Origin: JBCCRH01 sp039208045
GTDB taxonomy: Bacteria; Bacteroidota; Bacteroidia; Chitinophagales; Saprospiraceae
NCBI GenBank assembly: GCA_039208045.1
Contig: JBCCRH010000165.1
Coordinates: 1-11,793, forward strand
DNA: 11,793 nucleotides
Direction: 5' to 3'
Shown here: positions 5,348 to 11,793 of the stretch, one piece after another
Layout: each line of letters opens with the position of its first letter
How positions within the stretch are numbered: the first letter of the stretch is position 1
Made by a program: the position numbers and the translations under genes
Notes under the pieces: generated by a model
Seen by the model: the letters and a program-made list of their open reading frames with translations, nothing else
Told to the model about the DNA's origin: nothing
The model's database searches: none

Positions 5348-7417
5348 ATGATGAAACTAATTTTACCTTTCTTTTTGTCTTTGTGTATGGTCTTTAGCGT
5401 GGCCGCACAATCAGACGTTACTTTTTCTGTAGATATGGCAGGTTTCGCCGACGCTTATACTAATGTACACGTAGCAGGCGATTTTAACGGCTGGGGAACG
5501 GATATTGTCCTATCAGACGATGATGGTGATGGTGTCTTTACTATTACTCTTCCACTAAACGATGGGGACTATGAATACAAATTCATGGTGGATGAGTGGG
5601 CAATGCAGGAGTCACTCACTCCTGGTGATCCGTGTACGCTAACCACTGGCGAATTTACTAATCGTCTGGTCACAGTCGCTGGTGCAGCTGACCTCGGTGT
5701 AGTATGTTGGAATAGCTGCGATGCAACATGTGGCGTGGTGCAGGCAGCTGGTATGATCACTTTGCAGGTGGATGTGTCGGAGTATACAGGATCCTTTACT
5801 ACCGTTTATATTTCTGGACAATTTAACGGCTGGAACGATGCCGATAATCCCATGACTGATATGGGTAATGGCATTTGGGAAGTCACGGTTATGATGCCAG
5901 GTGGTGACAATGAGTATAAGTTTCAAGTAGATAATTTTGCGGATGATGAGATGCTTGCCTCAGGCTCTCCTTGTACTATTACCACTGGTGAATTTACCAA
6001 TAGAATAGTTACTGTAGATGGTGATGCAACAGTAGATGCAGTATGCTGGGGTTCTTGTGATGCTTGTGGTGTAGGCCCTGCAGGTGGTATGATTACGCTA
6101 CAAGTGGATATGTCGGAGTACAGCGGTGCATTTACAACGGTATATACCTCTGGGCAGTTTAATGGCTGGGACACTGCTGCTAACCCCATGACGGACATGG
6201 GCAATGGCATTTGGGAAGTTACGGTTATGATGCCAGGTGGCAACAACGAATACAAGTTTCAAGTAGATAACTTTGCAGATGACGAGATGCTAATGCCAGG
6301 TATGCCATGTACAGTTACCTCAGGTGAATTTACCAATAGAGTGATTAGCGTAGATGGCGATGCGACAGTAGGTACTGTATGCTGGGCTTCTTGCGAAGCT
6401 TGTGGCGGCGTAGTGCAAGATTCCGTGGATGTGACCTTCAATGTGAATACCGAGTTTATTACGGTTGATCCTGCTGGTATCCAACTAGCTGGTGGTGCTG
6501 ATTTTGGTGTTCCTGGTGAAAACCCGATGACGGATGATGATATGGATGGTATATATACGATCACCGTACGTTTGCCAATGGGGTACACTGGTTTTTACAC
6601 TTTTACTAATGGTGCTTGCCCCGATTTCTCTTGTAAAGAAAATATTGGTGGTCAGGATTGTGCGAATCCTGATAATTTCAACGATCGTTTCCTAGAAGTA
6701 GGAGCAGAAGATATGATGATAAATACCTGCTTCGAGCAGTGCAGTACAGATGGTACTTGTGCAGAGCCAGCTACTGAGGTAATGGTTACCTTCCAGGTAA
6801 ATATGGCAGAGGTGGATGCTATCGACCCGAGTGGTGTATTTATCGGAGGAATGTTTGAGGGCTGGAACGGATCTGTACCAATGTCTGACGACGATGGCGA
6901 CTTTATTTATACAGCGGATGTAGCTTTGCTACCTGGTTCTTATGAATTCTTATTCATTAATGGGGCGGGATTTGCAGGTCCTGAAATGTTTGAAGCTTTT
7001 GTATTGGATACTGCATGTACCATTACTACACCAGATGGCGCGTTTACCAACCGTTTAGCCACCATCGAAGCCGGAGATACGCAGGTTCTTCCAGCTTTTT
7101 GTTTTAATTCTTGTGATGCTTGTCTAGTAGACAACACGACCAATGTAGAAGTGGATCACAACATTTTCCGTGTGATTCCAAATGTGGCGAGTGCTGATCA
7201 AACTGTACGTGTAGAGTTTGATAGCAAGGCAATTCAAGCCGGCCAAAAGATGCTGAACCTCTTTAATGCTCAAGGTCAAAACGTTCAAGCAGTAATGCTG
7301 GATGGATTGGCGGACCAGCATGTGTTAGAAACAGCAGCTTTACCAGATGGCTTGTACTTAGTGCAGTTACGCATTGGTAATACCATTGGAACCCAACGCT
7401 TGATCATTCAAAAATAG
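5348..7417 (+). CDS. Secreted five-module CBM48/AMPK-type beta-sandwich protein with T9SS sorting domain
   Basis: The 689-residue protein has a signal peptide (1-20, cleavage near VAA-Q). Five modules follow at about 22-135, 136-247, 248-358, 359-476 and 477-597. Modules 1, 2, 3 and 5 contain the F-[NE]-G-W core of glycogen-recognition folds (W49, W162, W274, W506), an Asp/Gly turn before a strand, and a YKF/YEF strand. Each ends in a cysteine motif C-[WF]-x-S-C-[DE]-A-(T)-C (C120/124/128, C233/237/240, C345/349/352, C585/589/592), after an upstream Cys in PCT-type segments. Module 4 lacks the core Trp and has additional cysteines. Residues 600-689 form a T9SS type A sorting domain (PNVASADQTVRVEF, GLYLVQLRIG). 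It is therefore likely surface-attached or released. Carbohydrate binding is inferred from fold resemblance only; no catalytic domain is present. ATG at 5351 is an equally good start. Confidence 0.88.
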   Translation: MMKLILPFFLSLCMVFSVAAQSDVTFSVDMAGFADAYTNVHVAGDFNGWGTDIVLSDDDGDGVFTITLPLNDGDYEYKFMVDEWAMQESLTPGDPCTLTTGEFTNRLVTVAGAADLGVVCWNSCDATCGVVQAAGMITLQVDVSEYTGSFTTVYISGQFNGWNDADNPMTDMGNGIWEVTVMMPGGDNEYKFQVDNFADDEMLASGSPCTITTGEFTNRIVTVDGDATVDAVCWGSCDACGVGPAGGMITLQVDMSEYSGAFTTVYTSGQFNGWDTAANPMTDMGNGIWEVTVMMPGGNNEYKFQVDNFADDEMLMPGMPCTVTSGEFTNRVISVDGDATVGTVCWASCEACGGVVQDSVDVTFNVNTEFITVDPAGIQLAGGADFGVPGENPMTDDDMDGIYTITVRLPMGYTGFYTFTNGACPDFSCKENIGGQDCANPDNFNDRFLEVGAEDMMINTCFEQCSTDGTCAEPATEVMVTFQVNMAEVDAIDPSGVFIGGMFEGWNGSVPMSDDDGDFIYTADVALLPGSYEFLFINGAGFAGPEMFEAFVLDTACTITTPDGAFTNRLATIEAGDTQVLPAFCFNSCDACLVDNTTNVEVDHNIFRVIPNVASADQTVRVEFDSKAIQAGQKMLNLFNAQGQNVQAVMLDGLADQHVLETAALPDGLYLVQLRIGNTIGTQRLIIQK
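5753..6421 (+). repeat. Tandem duplication of an about 335-bp module (modules 2 and 3)
   Basis: Bases 5753-6088 and 6089-6421 encode consecutive modules of the secreted protein that are about 80% identical in protein over 106 aligned residues by my count. Two stretches of 16-20 residues are identical (around WEVTVMMPGG and NEYKFQVDNFADDEML). At DNA level the same stretches differ mostly at third codon positions. This indicates a within-gene duplication followed by selection for the protein sequence. Modules 1, 4 and 5 are related but much more diverged. Confidence 0.85.
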
Positions 7418-7436
7418 GGTTTTTGCTAGTTCCAAC

Positions 7437-7464
7437 GAAAGGGTCCTACTTGTAGGGCCCTTTC
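7437..7464. terminator. Hairpin terminator between convergent genes
   Basis: GAAAGGGTCCTAC (7437-7449) and GTAGGGCCCTTTC (7452-7464) form a 13-bp stem with a single G-T wobble and a very short loop. It starts 19 bases after the stop of the T9SS protein gene and ends 14 bases before the stop of the convergent precorrin-2 dehydrogenase gene. The trailing T-rich tract is modest (TTTCTTAATT). Its position suggests it ends transcription from both sides. Confidence 0.75.
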
Positions 7465-7478
7465 TTAATTGGGGCTGC

Positions 7479-8066
7479 CTATTTCTCTTCAAGTAGACTC
7501 GACGTCAAATCATTCAACTGCCTCACCTTCTCTTCAAAATCTCCTTCCAACTGATCTCGGATAAGTTTTAGATTACCGATCAAGTCCTCCACTTCTTCCG
7601 GTAGAATGCCTTCTAGCAATTGGCGGAAGCGCTTGGCAAAGGTGGGAGATTGGCCATTGGTGGAAATGGCAAGCTTTAGTGGGCCACGCGTGACGATGGA
7701 ACCGAGATAGAAATCGCAAAGATCAGGCGTATCCGCTACATTGACTAGTTTGCCTTTTGCTTTCGCAAATTGTTGGACTTGCTCGTTTAGGGCGCGGTCG
7801 TCAGTGGCGGCAATAATGAGATCGTGGCCATCAATATCGTGCTCTTCAAAAGGCTTAATGATTACCTTGATCTTATAATCTCTTTTTTCCAACAACTCTT
7901 TTAGCTCATCCGAAACCCAAGTCGCTACTACGGTGATATTGGCCTCTGGACTACTTTTTAAGATAAAAAATAGCTTCTCATAGCCTACTTCACCTGCTCC
8001 TACGATGAGCATATTGAGTTTATGCAACTTAAAGAATACCGGGTATAACGGATTTCGCTGATTCAT
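7479..8066 (-). CDS. Precorrin-2 dehydrogenase (siroheme synthase N-domain type)
   Basis: This 195-residue cytoplasmic enzyme oxidises precorrin-2 to sirohydrochlorin with NAD+, and in Met8/CysG-type members also inserts iron to give siroheme. The N-terminus NPLYPVFFKL and the dinucleotide-binding G23-A-G-E-V-G28 are typical, as are AATDDRALNEQV (86-97), VNVADTP (108-114, with D112 the likely equivalent of the catalytic Asp) and YLGSIVTRGPLKLAISTNGQ (120-139). Length fits the stand-alone SirC/Met8 class rather than fused CysG. Whether it also chelates iron cannot be decided: SirC-type enzymes lack that step, and no separate SirB-like chelatase is in the window. The start at 8066 overlaps the end of the methyltransferase gene by 38 bp. 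It is retained because the first residues match the family. Confidence 0.93.
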   Translation of the reverse strand: MNQRNPLYPVFFKLHKLNMLIVGAGEVGYEKLFFILKSSPEANITVVATWVSDELKELLEKRDYKIKVIIKPFEEHDIDGHDLIIAATDDRALNEQVQQFAKAKGKLVNVADTPDLCDFYLGSIVTRGPLKLAISTNGQSPTFAKRFRQLLEGILPEEVEDLIGNLKLIRDQLEGDFEEKVRQLNDLTSSLLEEK

Positions 8067-8829
8067 AAGGATACGTTTGTCGAGCAGTTGATTTATAGTT
8101 CGGATGTAGCGCCACTACATCACCGATCACAATAATAGCTGGCGTACCAAGCTGCGCTTTTTTGACTTTTTCCACAATGTCCTGTACACTTCCAAGCACC
8201 ACTTTTTCAGTCTCAAAGGAGCCACTTTGCACGACCATTACCGGAGTAGTTTCCTTGCCTTGCGCCAAAAAGCACTCCACAATGGCTGCTAGTTTTCTCA
8301 AACCCATTAGAATTACAATTGTTGCGCTAGATTGTGCCGCAACAGCAATATCTTTTGATAATTTTCCAGAACGGGTAGTTGCGGTCAATACCCAAAAGCT
8401 CTCATTTACACCACGGCGAGTAACTGGCACTTGCTGCAACTCCGGTACAGCAATACAGCTAGAGATACCTGGAATCAGCTCGACTGGAATTTCAAAGGAT
8501 TGCGCAAAATTCAATTCTTCATGTCCTCTACCAAATACAAAGGCATCGCCTCCCTTTAGCCGTACCACATGCCCATGCGAATACGCATACTGAACCAATA
8601 AGAAATTGATCTGCTCTTGCGAAAAGCTATGCTGCCCCGCTCTTTTCCCCACAAATACCTTGATGGCAGATTGGGGGGCTTCTTCTACCAGCGCCGGATG
8701 TACCAAGGCATCATATAAAATAACATCCGCTTTTTTAATGGCTTTATAGCCCTTTAAGCTAATCAATTCAGGGTCACCTGGGCCTGCGCCAACTAAAGAA
8801 ATCTTTGGAAATACTCGGTTCATGACCAA
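8029..8829 (-). CDS. cobA: Uroporphyrinogen-III C-methyltransferase (SUMT)
   Basis: This 266-residue enzyme transfers two methyl groups from S-adenosylmethionine to uroporphyrinogen III, giving precorrin-2, the first committed step toward siroheme. Family motifs are VGAGPGDPELISLKG (13-27), VRLKGGDAFVFGRGHEE (89-105), LIPGISS (118-124), QQVPVTRRG (132-140) and the closing GTPAIIVIGDVV (228-239). Two in-frame starts lie close together (8829 and 8823). The last 25 or so residues are a tail beyond the conserved domain, and the final codons overlap the precorrin-2 dehydrogenase start by 38 bp, so the two are translated from one message and may be coupled. The divergent nirBD genes use the siroheme product, so this is probably the nitrite reductase cofactor supply unit. 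Confidence 0.95.
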   Translation of the reverse strand: MVMNRVFPKISLVGAGPGDPELISLKGYKAIKKADVILYDALVHPALVEEAPQSAIKVFVGKRAGQHSFSQEQINFLLVQYAYSHGHVVRLKGGDAFVFGRGHEELNFAQSFEIPVELIPGISSCIAVPELQQVPVTRRGVNESFWVLTATTRSGKLSKDIAVAAQSSATIVILMGLRKLAAIVECFLAQGKETTPVMVVQSGSFETEKVVLGSVQDIVEKVKKAQLGTPAIIVIGDVVALHPNYKSTARQTYPYESAKSVIPGIL

Positions 8830-8836
8830 TTCAATT

Positions 8837-8846
8837 TTACGTATTA
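8837..8846 (+). repeat. 10-base inverted copy of part of the intergenic palindrome
   Basis: TTACGTATTA at 8837-8846 is the exact reverse complement of TAATACGTAA at 8919-8928, which lies in the larger palindrome. It sits directly upstream of the methyltransferase start (8829). It may be a second binding site for the same regulator. Confidence 0.4.
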
Positions 8847-8858
8847 CTGCTGGATTTA

Positions 8859-8874
8859 CTGCTTGTAAAAGCAG
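8859..8874. promoter_or_regulatory. Small 6-bp stem-loop in the methyltransferase leader region
   Basis: CTGCTT (8859-8864) and AAGCAG (8869-8874) are exact reverse complements around a 4-base loop (GTAA on plus, TTAC on minus). It lies 29 bases upstream of the minus-strand start at 8829, so it would be in that gene's leader if transcription starts further up. Function is unknown. Confidence 0.3.
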
Positions 8875-8907
8875 CTAAACCCTGGCAATATTATCAAAAA
8901 AATCTAA

Positions 8908-8931
8908 AAATTAAGTAATAATACGTAATTT
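8908..8931. promoter_or_regulatory. 24-bp imperfect palindrome, candidate shared operator
   Basis: Ten of twelve base pairs are symmetric about a central TA step: the outer arms AAATTA and TAATTT are perfect, the next pair mismatches, and an inner GTA/TAC follows. It sits in the middle of the 162-bp region between the siroheme genes (minus) and nirB (plus), at 78 and 60 bases from the two starts. A dimeric regulator controlling both units is a reasonable inference. I cannot name the regulator: it is not a clear CRP/FNR site, and the GTA/TAC spacing differs from NtcA sites. Confidence 0.45.
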
Positions 8932-8991
8932 ATGTTTATAATTGCATCATGCATTTACTGTTTTACTAAGTAGTTTTCAAATGATATAGGT

Positions 8992-11499
8992 ATGAAGCAG
9001 ATAGTTGTAATTGGCAATGGAATGGTAGGGTATAAGTTTTGCGAAAAGCTAGTCGCCAACGCTCCAAAAGGTAGTTGTCAACTCACCGTTTTAGGGGAGG
9101 AGCCACGCCCTGCCTACGATCGCGTGCATTTAAGCGAGTATTTTGACGGAAAGTCAGCAGATGATCTGACTTTGGCCTCTGCGGATTGGTACAAGGACAA
9201 TGGGATCGAACTGATTTGTGGAGCCTTAGCGACAACTATTGACCGAGCAAATAAAGTGGTGACGACTCGCAAAGGCAGGCAGCTAGCTTATGATACCTTG
9301 GTGTTAGCTACTGGTTCGGTGCCTTTTGTGCCACCCATTGCTGGTGTGGATAAGAAGGGTGTGTTTCTGTATCGCACCATCGAAGACCTGGATGCGATCA
9401 TTTCTTACGGAAAGAAAATGAAGGAGCAGGGGAAAACGAGCGCTGCAATACTGGGAGGTGGTTTGTTGGGCTTGGAGGCTGCTAAGGCAGTAAAAGAGCT
9501 AGGTATGTTGCCACATGTAGTGGAGTTTGCCCCACGCTTAATGCCTAGGCAGCTGGATCAAACGGGTGCTAGTATTTTGACCGAAATGATCGAGCGATTG
9601 GATATTGGGATTCACGTCAATAAAAATACGCAGCAAATCACGGGTAATGGGGCCATCACAGGAATGGATTTTAGTGACGAAAGCTCTTTAGCTGTGGATA
9701 TGTTGGTCATTTCAGCGGGCATTCGCCCAAGGGATGAGCTGGCGAAGTCCTGTGGTTTGGCAATTGGGCCGAGAGGGGGTGTCGTGGTGGATGATTGTAT
9801 GCGAAGCTCCGATGAGCATATTTACGTCATTGGAGAAGCGGCGCTTTACCAAGATAAAATATACGGACTAGTTGCGCCAGGTTATGATATGGCGGAGGTG
9901 GCTGTCGCCCAAATACTGGGAGAGGACAAGCGCATGTCACCTGATATTGATATGTCAGCAAAGCTGAAGCTGATCGGAATCGATGTGGCGAGTTTTGGGG
10001 AAGCGCTGACGGAGGGGGATACTGTTCGAACGATTGTGTATGAAGATAAATTAAAGGGACTTTACAAGCGGATTAACGTAAGTCAAGATGGCAAAAAACT
10101 ACTAGGGGGCATCTTGGTAGGCGATACAGCCGATTACAATATGCTACTGCAAATCAGCAAAAATGGACTGGCGCTGCCACCCAATGCAGAAGATTTAATC
10201 CTGGGAGCACGGGGAGGAGAAGGGAATGCGGTGGGCTCGGTGATGGACTTGCCGGACGAAGCAGTCATTTGTTCGTGCGAGAATATCTCGAAGGCAACTA
10301 TTTGTGGAGCCATTACTTCAGGGGATTGTGCAGATATGAAAGGCGTATGCGCACACACCAAAGCAGGTACAGGCTGTGGAGGTTGCAAACCAATGGTAAA
10401 AGACTTGGTAAATGCTCAGCTCAAAAGCATGGGCAAGACTGTCAAAGAAGTTATTTGCGAGCATTTTCCATACAATAGAAGAGAGCTATTTGATATCATC
10501 AAAGTTCGTGGCATTGAGTCGTATGAAGAAGCGCTAGATGCCATAGGCATAGGTGATGGCTGTGAGTCGTGTAAGCCTGCACTGGCTTCGATTTTTGCGG
10601 TCATTTATGATGAAACCGCAGTAAAGCAAGAGACCATTCAGGATACCAATGATCGCTATTTAGCTAATATTCAACGGAATGGGACGTACTCTGTAGTACC
10701 TCGTATTCCTGGTGGCGAGATTACGCCGGAGAAGCTGATCGTTATTGGAGAGGTGGCGAAGAAGTATGATTTGTATACCAAAATTACAGGTGGCCAGCGC
10801 ATCGATTTGTTCGGAGCACGGGTAGATCAATTGCCCTTGATTTGGGAAGAGCTGATTGCAGCAGGCTTTGAATCAGGCCACGCCTACGGTAAGGCCCTGC
10901 GGACGGTAAAAAGCTGTGTAGGTTCCACTTGGTGCCGCTATGGCATGGATGAATCAGTAAGTTTTGCCATTGAATTGGAAGAGCGCTACCGAGGTATTCG
11001 ATCCCCCCACAAATTGAAAGGAGGTGTATCGGGCTGTATCCGCGAATGTGCGGAAGCACGCTGCAAAGACTTTGGTCTAATAGCAACAGAAGAGGGCTGG
11101 AATTTATACGTTGCAGGCAATGGCGGAGCCAACCCAAAGCACGCCCAACTATTAGCCGAAGGCATTGACAAAGAAACCTGTGTGCGCTACCTAGATCGCT
11201 ATCTGATGTTTTACCTAAAAACGGCTGCACCTTTGATGCGCACAGCCAAATGGCTAGAAACGCTAGATGGAGGATTAGACTACCTCAAGCAAGTAGTAGT
11301 AGAAGATCGCCTAAATATTGGCGAAACCTTGGAGCAGGAGATGCAGAAAAAAGTGGGCAACTACAAATGCGAGTGGAAAGAAGTAGTGGAATCGCCCGCC
11401 TTGCGAGATCGCTTCCGACACTTCGTGAATAGCGATGAGTCAGATGATAATATCGAATTCATCCCCATGCGCGACCAAAAAATGCCATCCAAGTGGTAA
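8992..11499 (+). CDS. nirB: Nitrite reductase [NAD(P)H], large subunit
   Basis: This 835-residue cytoplasmic enzyme reduces nitrite to ammonium with six electrons from NAD(P)H, and is of normal length for NirB. Domain order is an FAD-binding Rossmann fold (G8-N-G-M-V-G13), an NAD(P)-binding fold (G155-G-G-L-L-G160) with an FAD-site ISAGIRPR (240-247), and two BFD-like [2Fe-2S] domains. The first BFD-like domain has C427-x-C429 and C462-x-x-C465; the second has C524 and C527. The ferredoxin-like nitrite/sulfite reductase half-domain (about 565-630) follows, then the siroheme/[4Fe-4S] domain with C642-x5-C648 and C682-x3-C686. All cluster ligands are present, so it should be active. nirD starts 27 bp after its stop, and the siroheme genes lie divergently upstream. 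The start at 8992 leaves only two residues before the first FAD-fold strand, as expected. Confidence 0.97.
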   Translation: MKQIVVIGNGMVGYKFCEKLVANAPKGSCQLTVLGEEPRPAYDRVHLSEYFDGKSADDLTLASADWYKDNGIELICGALATTIDRANKVVTTRKGRQLAYDTLVLATGSVPFVPPIAGVDKKGVFLYRTIEDLDAIISYGKKMKEQGKTSAAILGGGLLGLEAAKAVKELGMLPHVVEFAPRLMPRQLDQTGASILTEMIERLDIGIHVNKNTQQITGNGAITGMDFSDESSLAVDMLVISAGIRPRDELAKSCGLAIGPRGGVVVDDCMRSSDEHIYVIGEAALYQDKIYGLVAPGYDMAEVAVAQILGEDKRMSPDIDMSAKLKLIGIDVASFGEALTEGDTVRTIVYEDKLKGLYKRINVSQDGKKLLGGILVGDTADYNMLLQISKNGLALPPNAEDLILGARGGEGNAVGSVMDLPDEAVICSCENISKATICGAITSGDCADMKGVCAHTKAGTGCGGCKPMVKDLVNAQLKSMGKTVKEVICEHFPYNRRELFDIIKVRGIESYEEALDAIGIGDGCESCKPALASIFAVIYDETAVKQETIQDTNDRYLANIQRNGTYSVVPRIPGGEITPEKLIVIGEVAKKYDLYTKITGGQRIDLFGARVDQLPLIWEELIAAGFESGHAYGKALRTVKSCVGSTWCRYGMDESVSFAIELEERYRGIRSPHKLKGGVSGCIRECAEARCKDFGLIATEEGWNLYVAGNGGANPKHAQLLAEGIDKETCVRYLDRYLMFYLKTAAPLMRTAKWLETLDGGLDYLKQVVVEDRLNIGETLEQEMQKKVGNYKCEWKEVVESPALRDRFRHFVNSDESDDNIEFIPMRDQKMPSKW

Positions 11500-11526
11500 G
11501 CGTGCACCACTAAAAACTAAATTGCT

Positions 11527-11793
11527 ATGAAGGACATTTTAGAATTATACGCCACAGTAACAGCCGCAGAAGTAACCCACTGGTACAAAGCCGCCCCTAT
11601 TAGTGCTTTTCCGACAAATGGTGGGGCTTGTATCAAATACCAAGGCAAGCAGATTGCCATATTCCACTACACTCGGAAAGGCAAGTGGTATGCCTGCCAG
11701 AATTTGTGTCCACACAAAATGGAAATGGTGCTGGGCAGAGGCATGTTGGGTGATGCGAATGGCATTGCTAAAGTGGCATGTCCATTACATAAG
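11527..11793 (+). CDS. nirD: Nitrite reductase small subunit, Rieske type (partial)
   Basis: The frame opens at the ATG at 11527 and runs 89 residues to the window edge without a stop, so the C-terminal part is missing. It carries both halves of a Rieske [2Fe-2S] ligand set: C61-P-H63 in NLCPHKMEMVLGRG and C85-P-L-H88 in KVACPLHK. The spacing between them, with RGMLGDANG, is characteristic of NirD/NasE. It partners NirB in NAD(P)H nitrite reductase. It follows nirB by 27 bp and is surely co-transcribed. In Escherichia coli NirD these ligands are lost, whereas NasE-like proteins keep them, so this one is closer to the assimilatory type. Confidence 0.93.
   Translation, partial: MKDILELYATVTAAEVTHWYKAAPISAFPTNGGACIKYQGKQIAIFHYTRKGKWYACQNLCPHKMEMVLGRGMLGDANGIAKVACPLHK

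Noticed and set aside
5569..7321. Several minus-strand open frames inside the five-module gene
   Set aside because: They resemble one another only because they are shadows of the repeated modules on the plus strand; no signal or domain supports them.
8931..8938. TATGTTTA as a -7 box for nirB
   Set aside because: It matches TAnnTTTG at all but the last position, but no TTG lies at the expected distance upstream, so it was not called as a promoter.
10784..11230. Minus-strand 148-codon frame inside nirB
   Set aside because: It is opposite the siroheme/[4Fe-4S] domain of NirB, whose CX5C and CX3C motifs are intact.

Overview
The window looks like chromosomal DNA of a Bacteroidota bacterium, probably a marine or aquatic Saprospiria/Lewinella-like lineage. 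The reasons are a secreted multi-domain protein ending in a type IX secretion (T9SS, Por) C-terminal sorting domain, a seven-helix membrane protein fused to an AraC-type DNA-binding domain, Bacteroidota-style siroheme and nitrite reductase genes, and the lack of clear Shine-Dalgarno sequences. No rRNA, tRNA, insertion sequence, prophage or CRISPR array was seen. The placement below phylum is a guess from protein style.

Left part (1-4950, all minus strand, read from right to left): an SGLT-type sodium/sugar symporter, a membrane-bound AraC-type regulator 14 bp downstream, and a secreted beta-propeller-like protein 6 bp after that. The last two genes follow a 100-bp gap containing a perfect stem-loop: a small exported NTF2/lumazine-binding-like protein, and a serine hydrolase of the class C beta-lactamase/PBP fold that is cut by the left window edge. 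The first three are very likely one operon. The pairing suggests a sugar-like substrate that is imported and sensed at the inner membrane.

Middle (4951-7478): a 397-bp AT-rich divergent intergenic region, then one large secreted protein on the plus strand. It carries five tandem beta-sandwich modules of the glycogen-recognition (CBM48/AMPK) type, each with a cysteine-rich end motif, and a T9SS sorting domain. A strong hairpin terminator separates it from the convergent siroheme genes.

Right part (7479-11793): a nitrite-reduction block. On the minus strand, uroporphyrinogen-III C-methyltransferase and precorrin-2 dehydrogenase overlap by 38 bp and make the precursors of siroheme. Divergently, on the plus strand, nirB and the start of nirD encode NAD(P)H-dependent siroheme nitrite reductase, the user of that cofactor. 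The 162-bp region between the two units holds an imperfect 24-bp palindrome and a 10-base inverted copy of part of it, which are good candidates for a shared operator.

I saw no clearly undescribed biological system. The items most worth a second look are the operator candidate between the siroheme and nir genes, the seven-helix AraC regulator linked to the symporter, and the five-module cysteine-motif T9SS protein.
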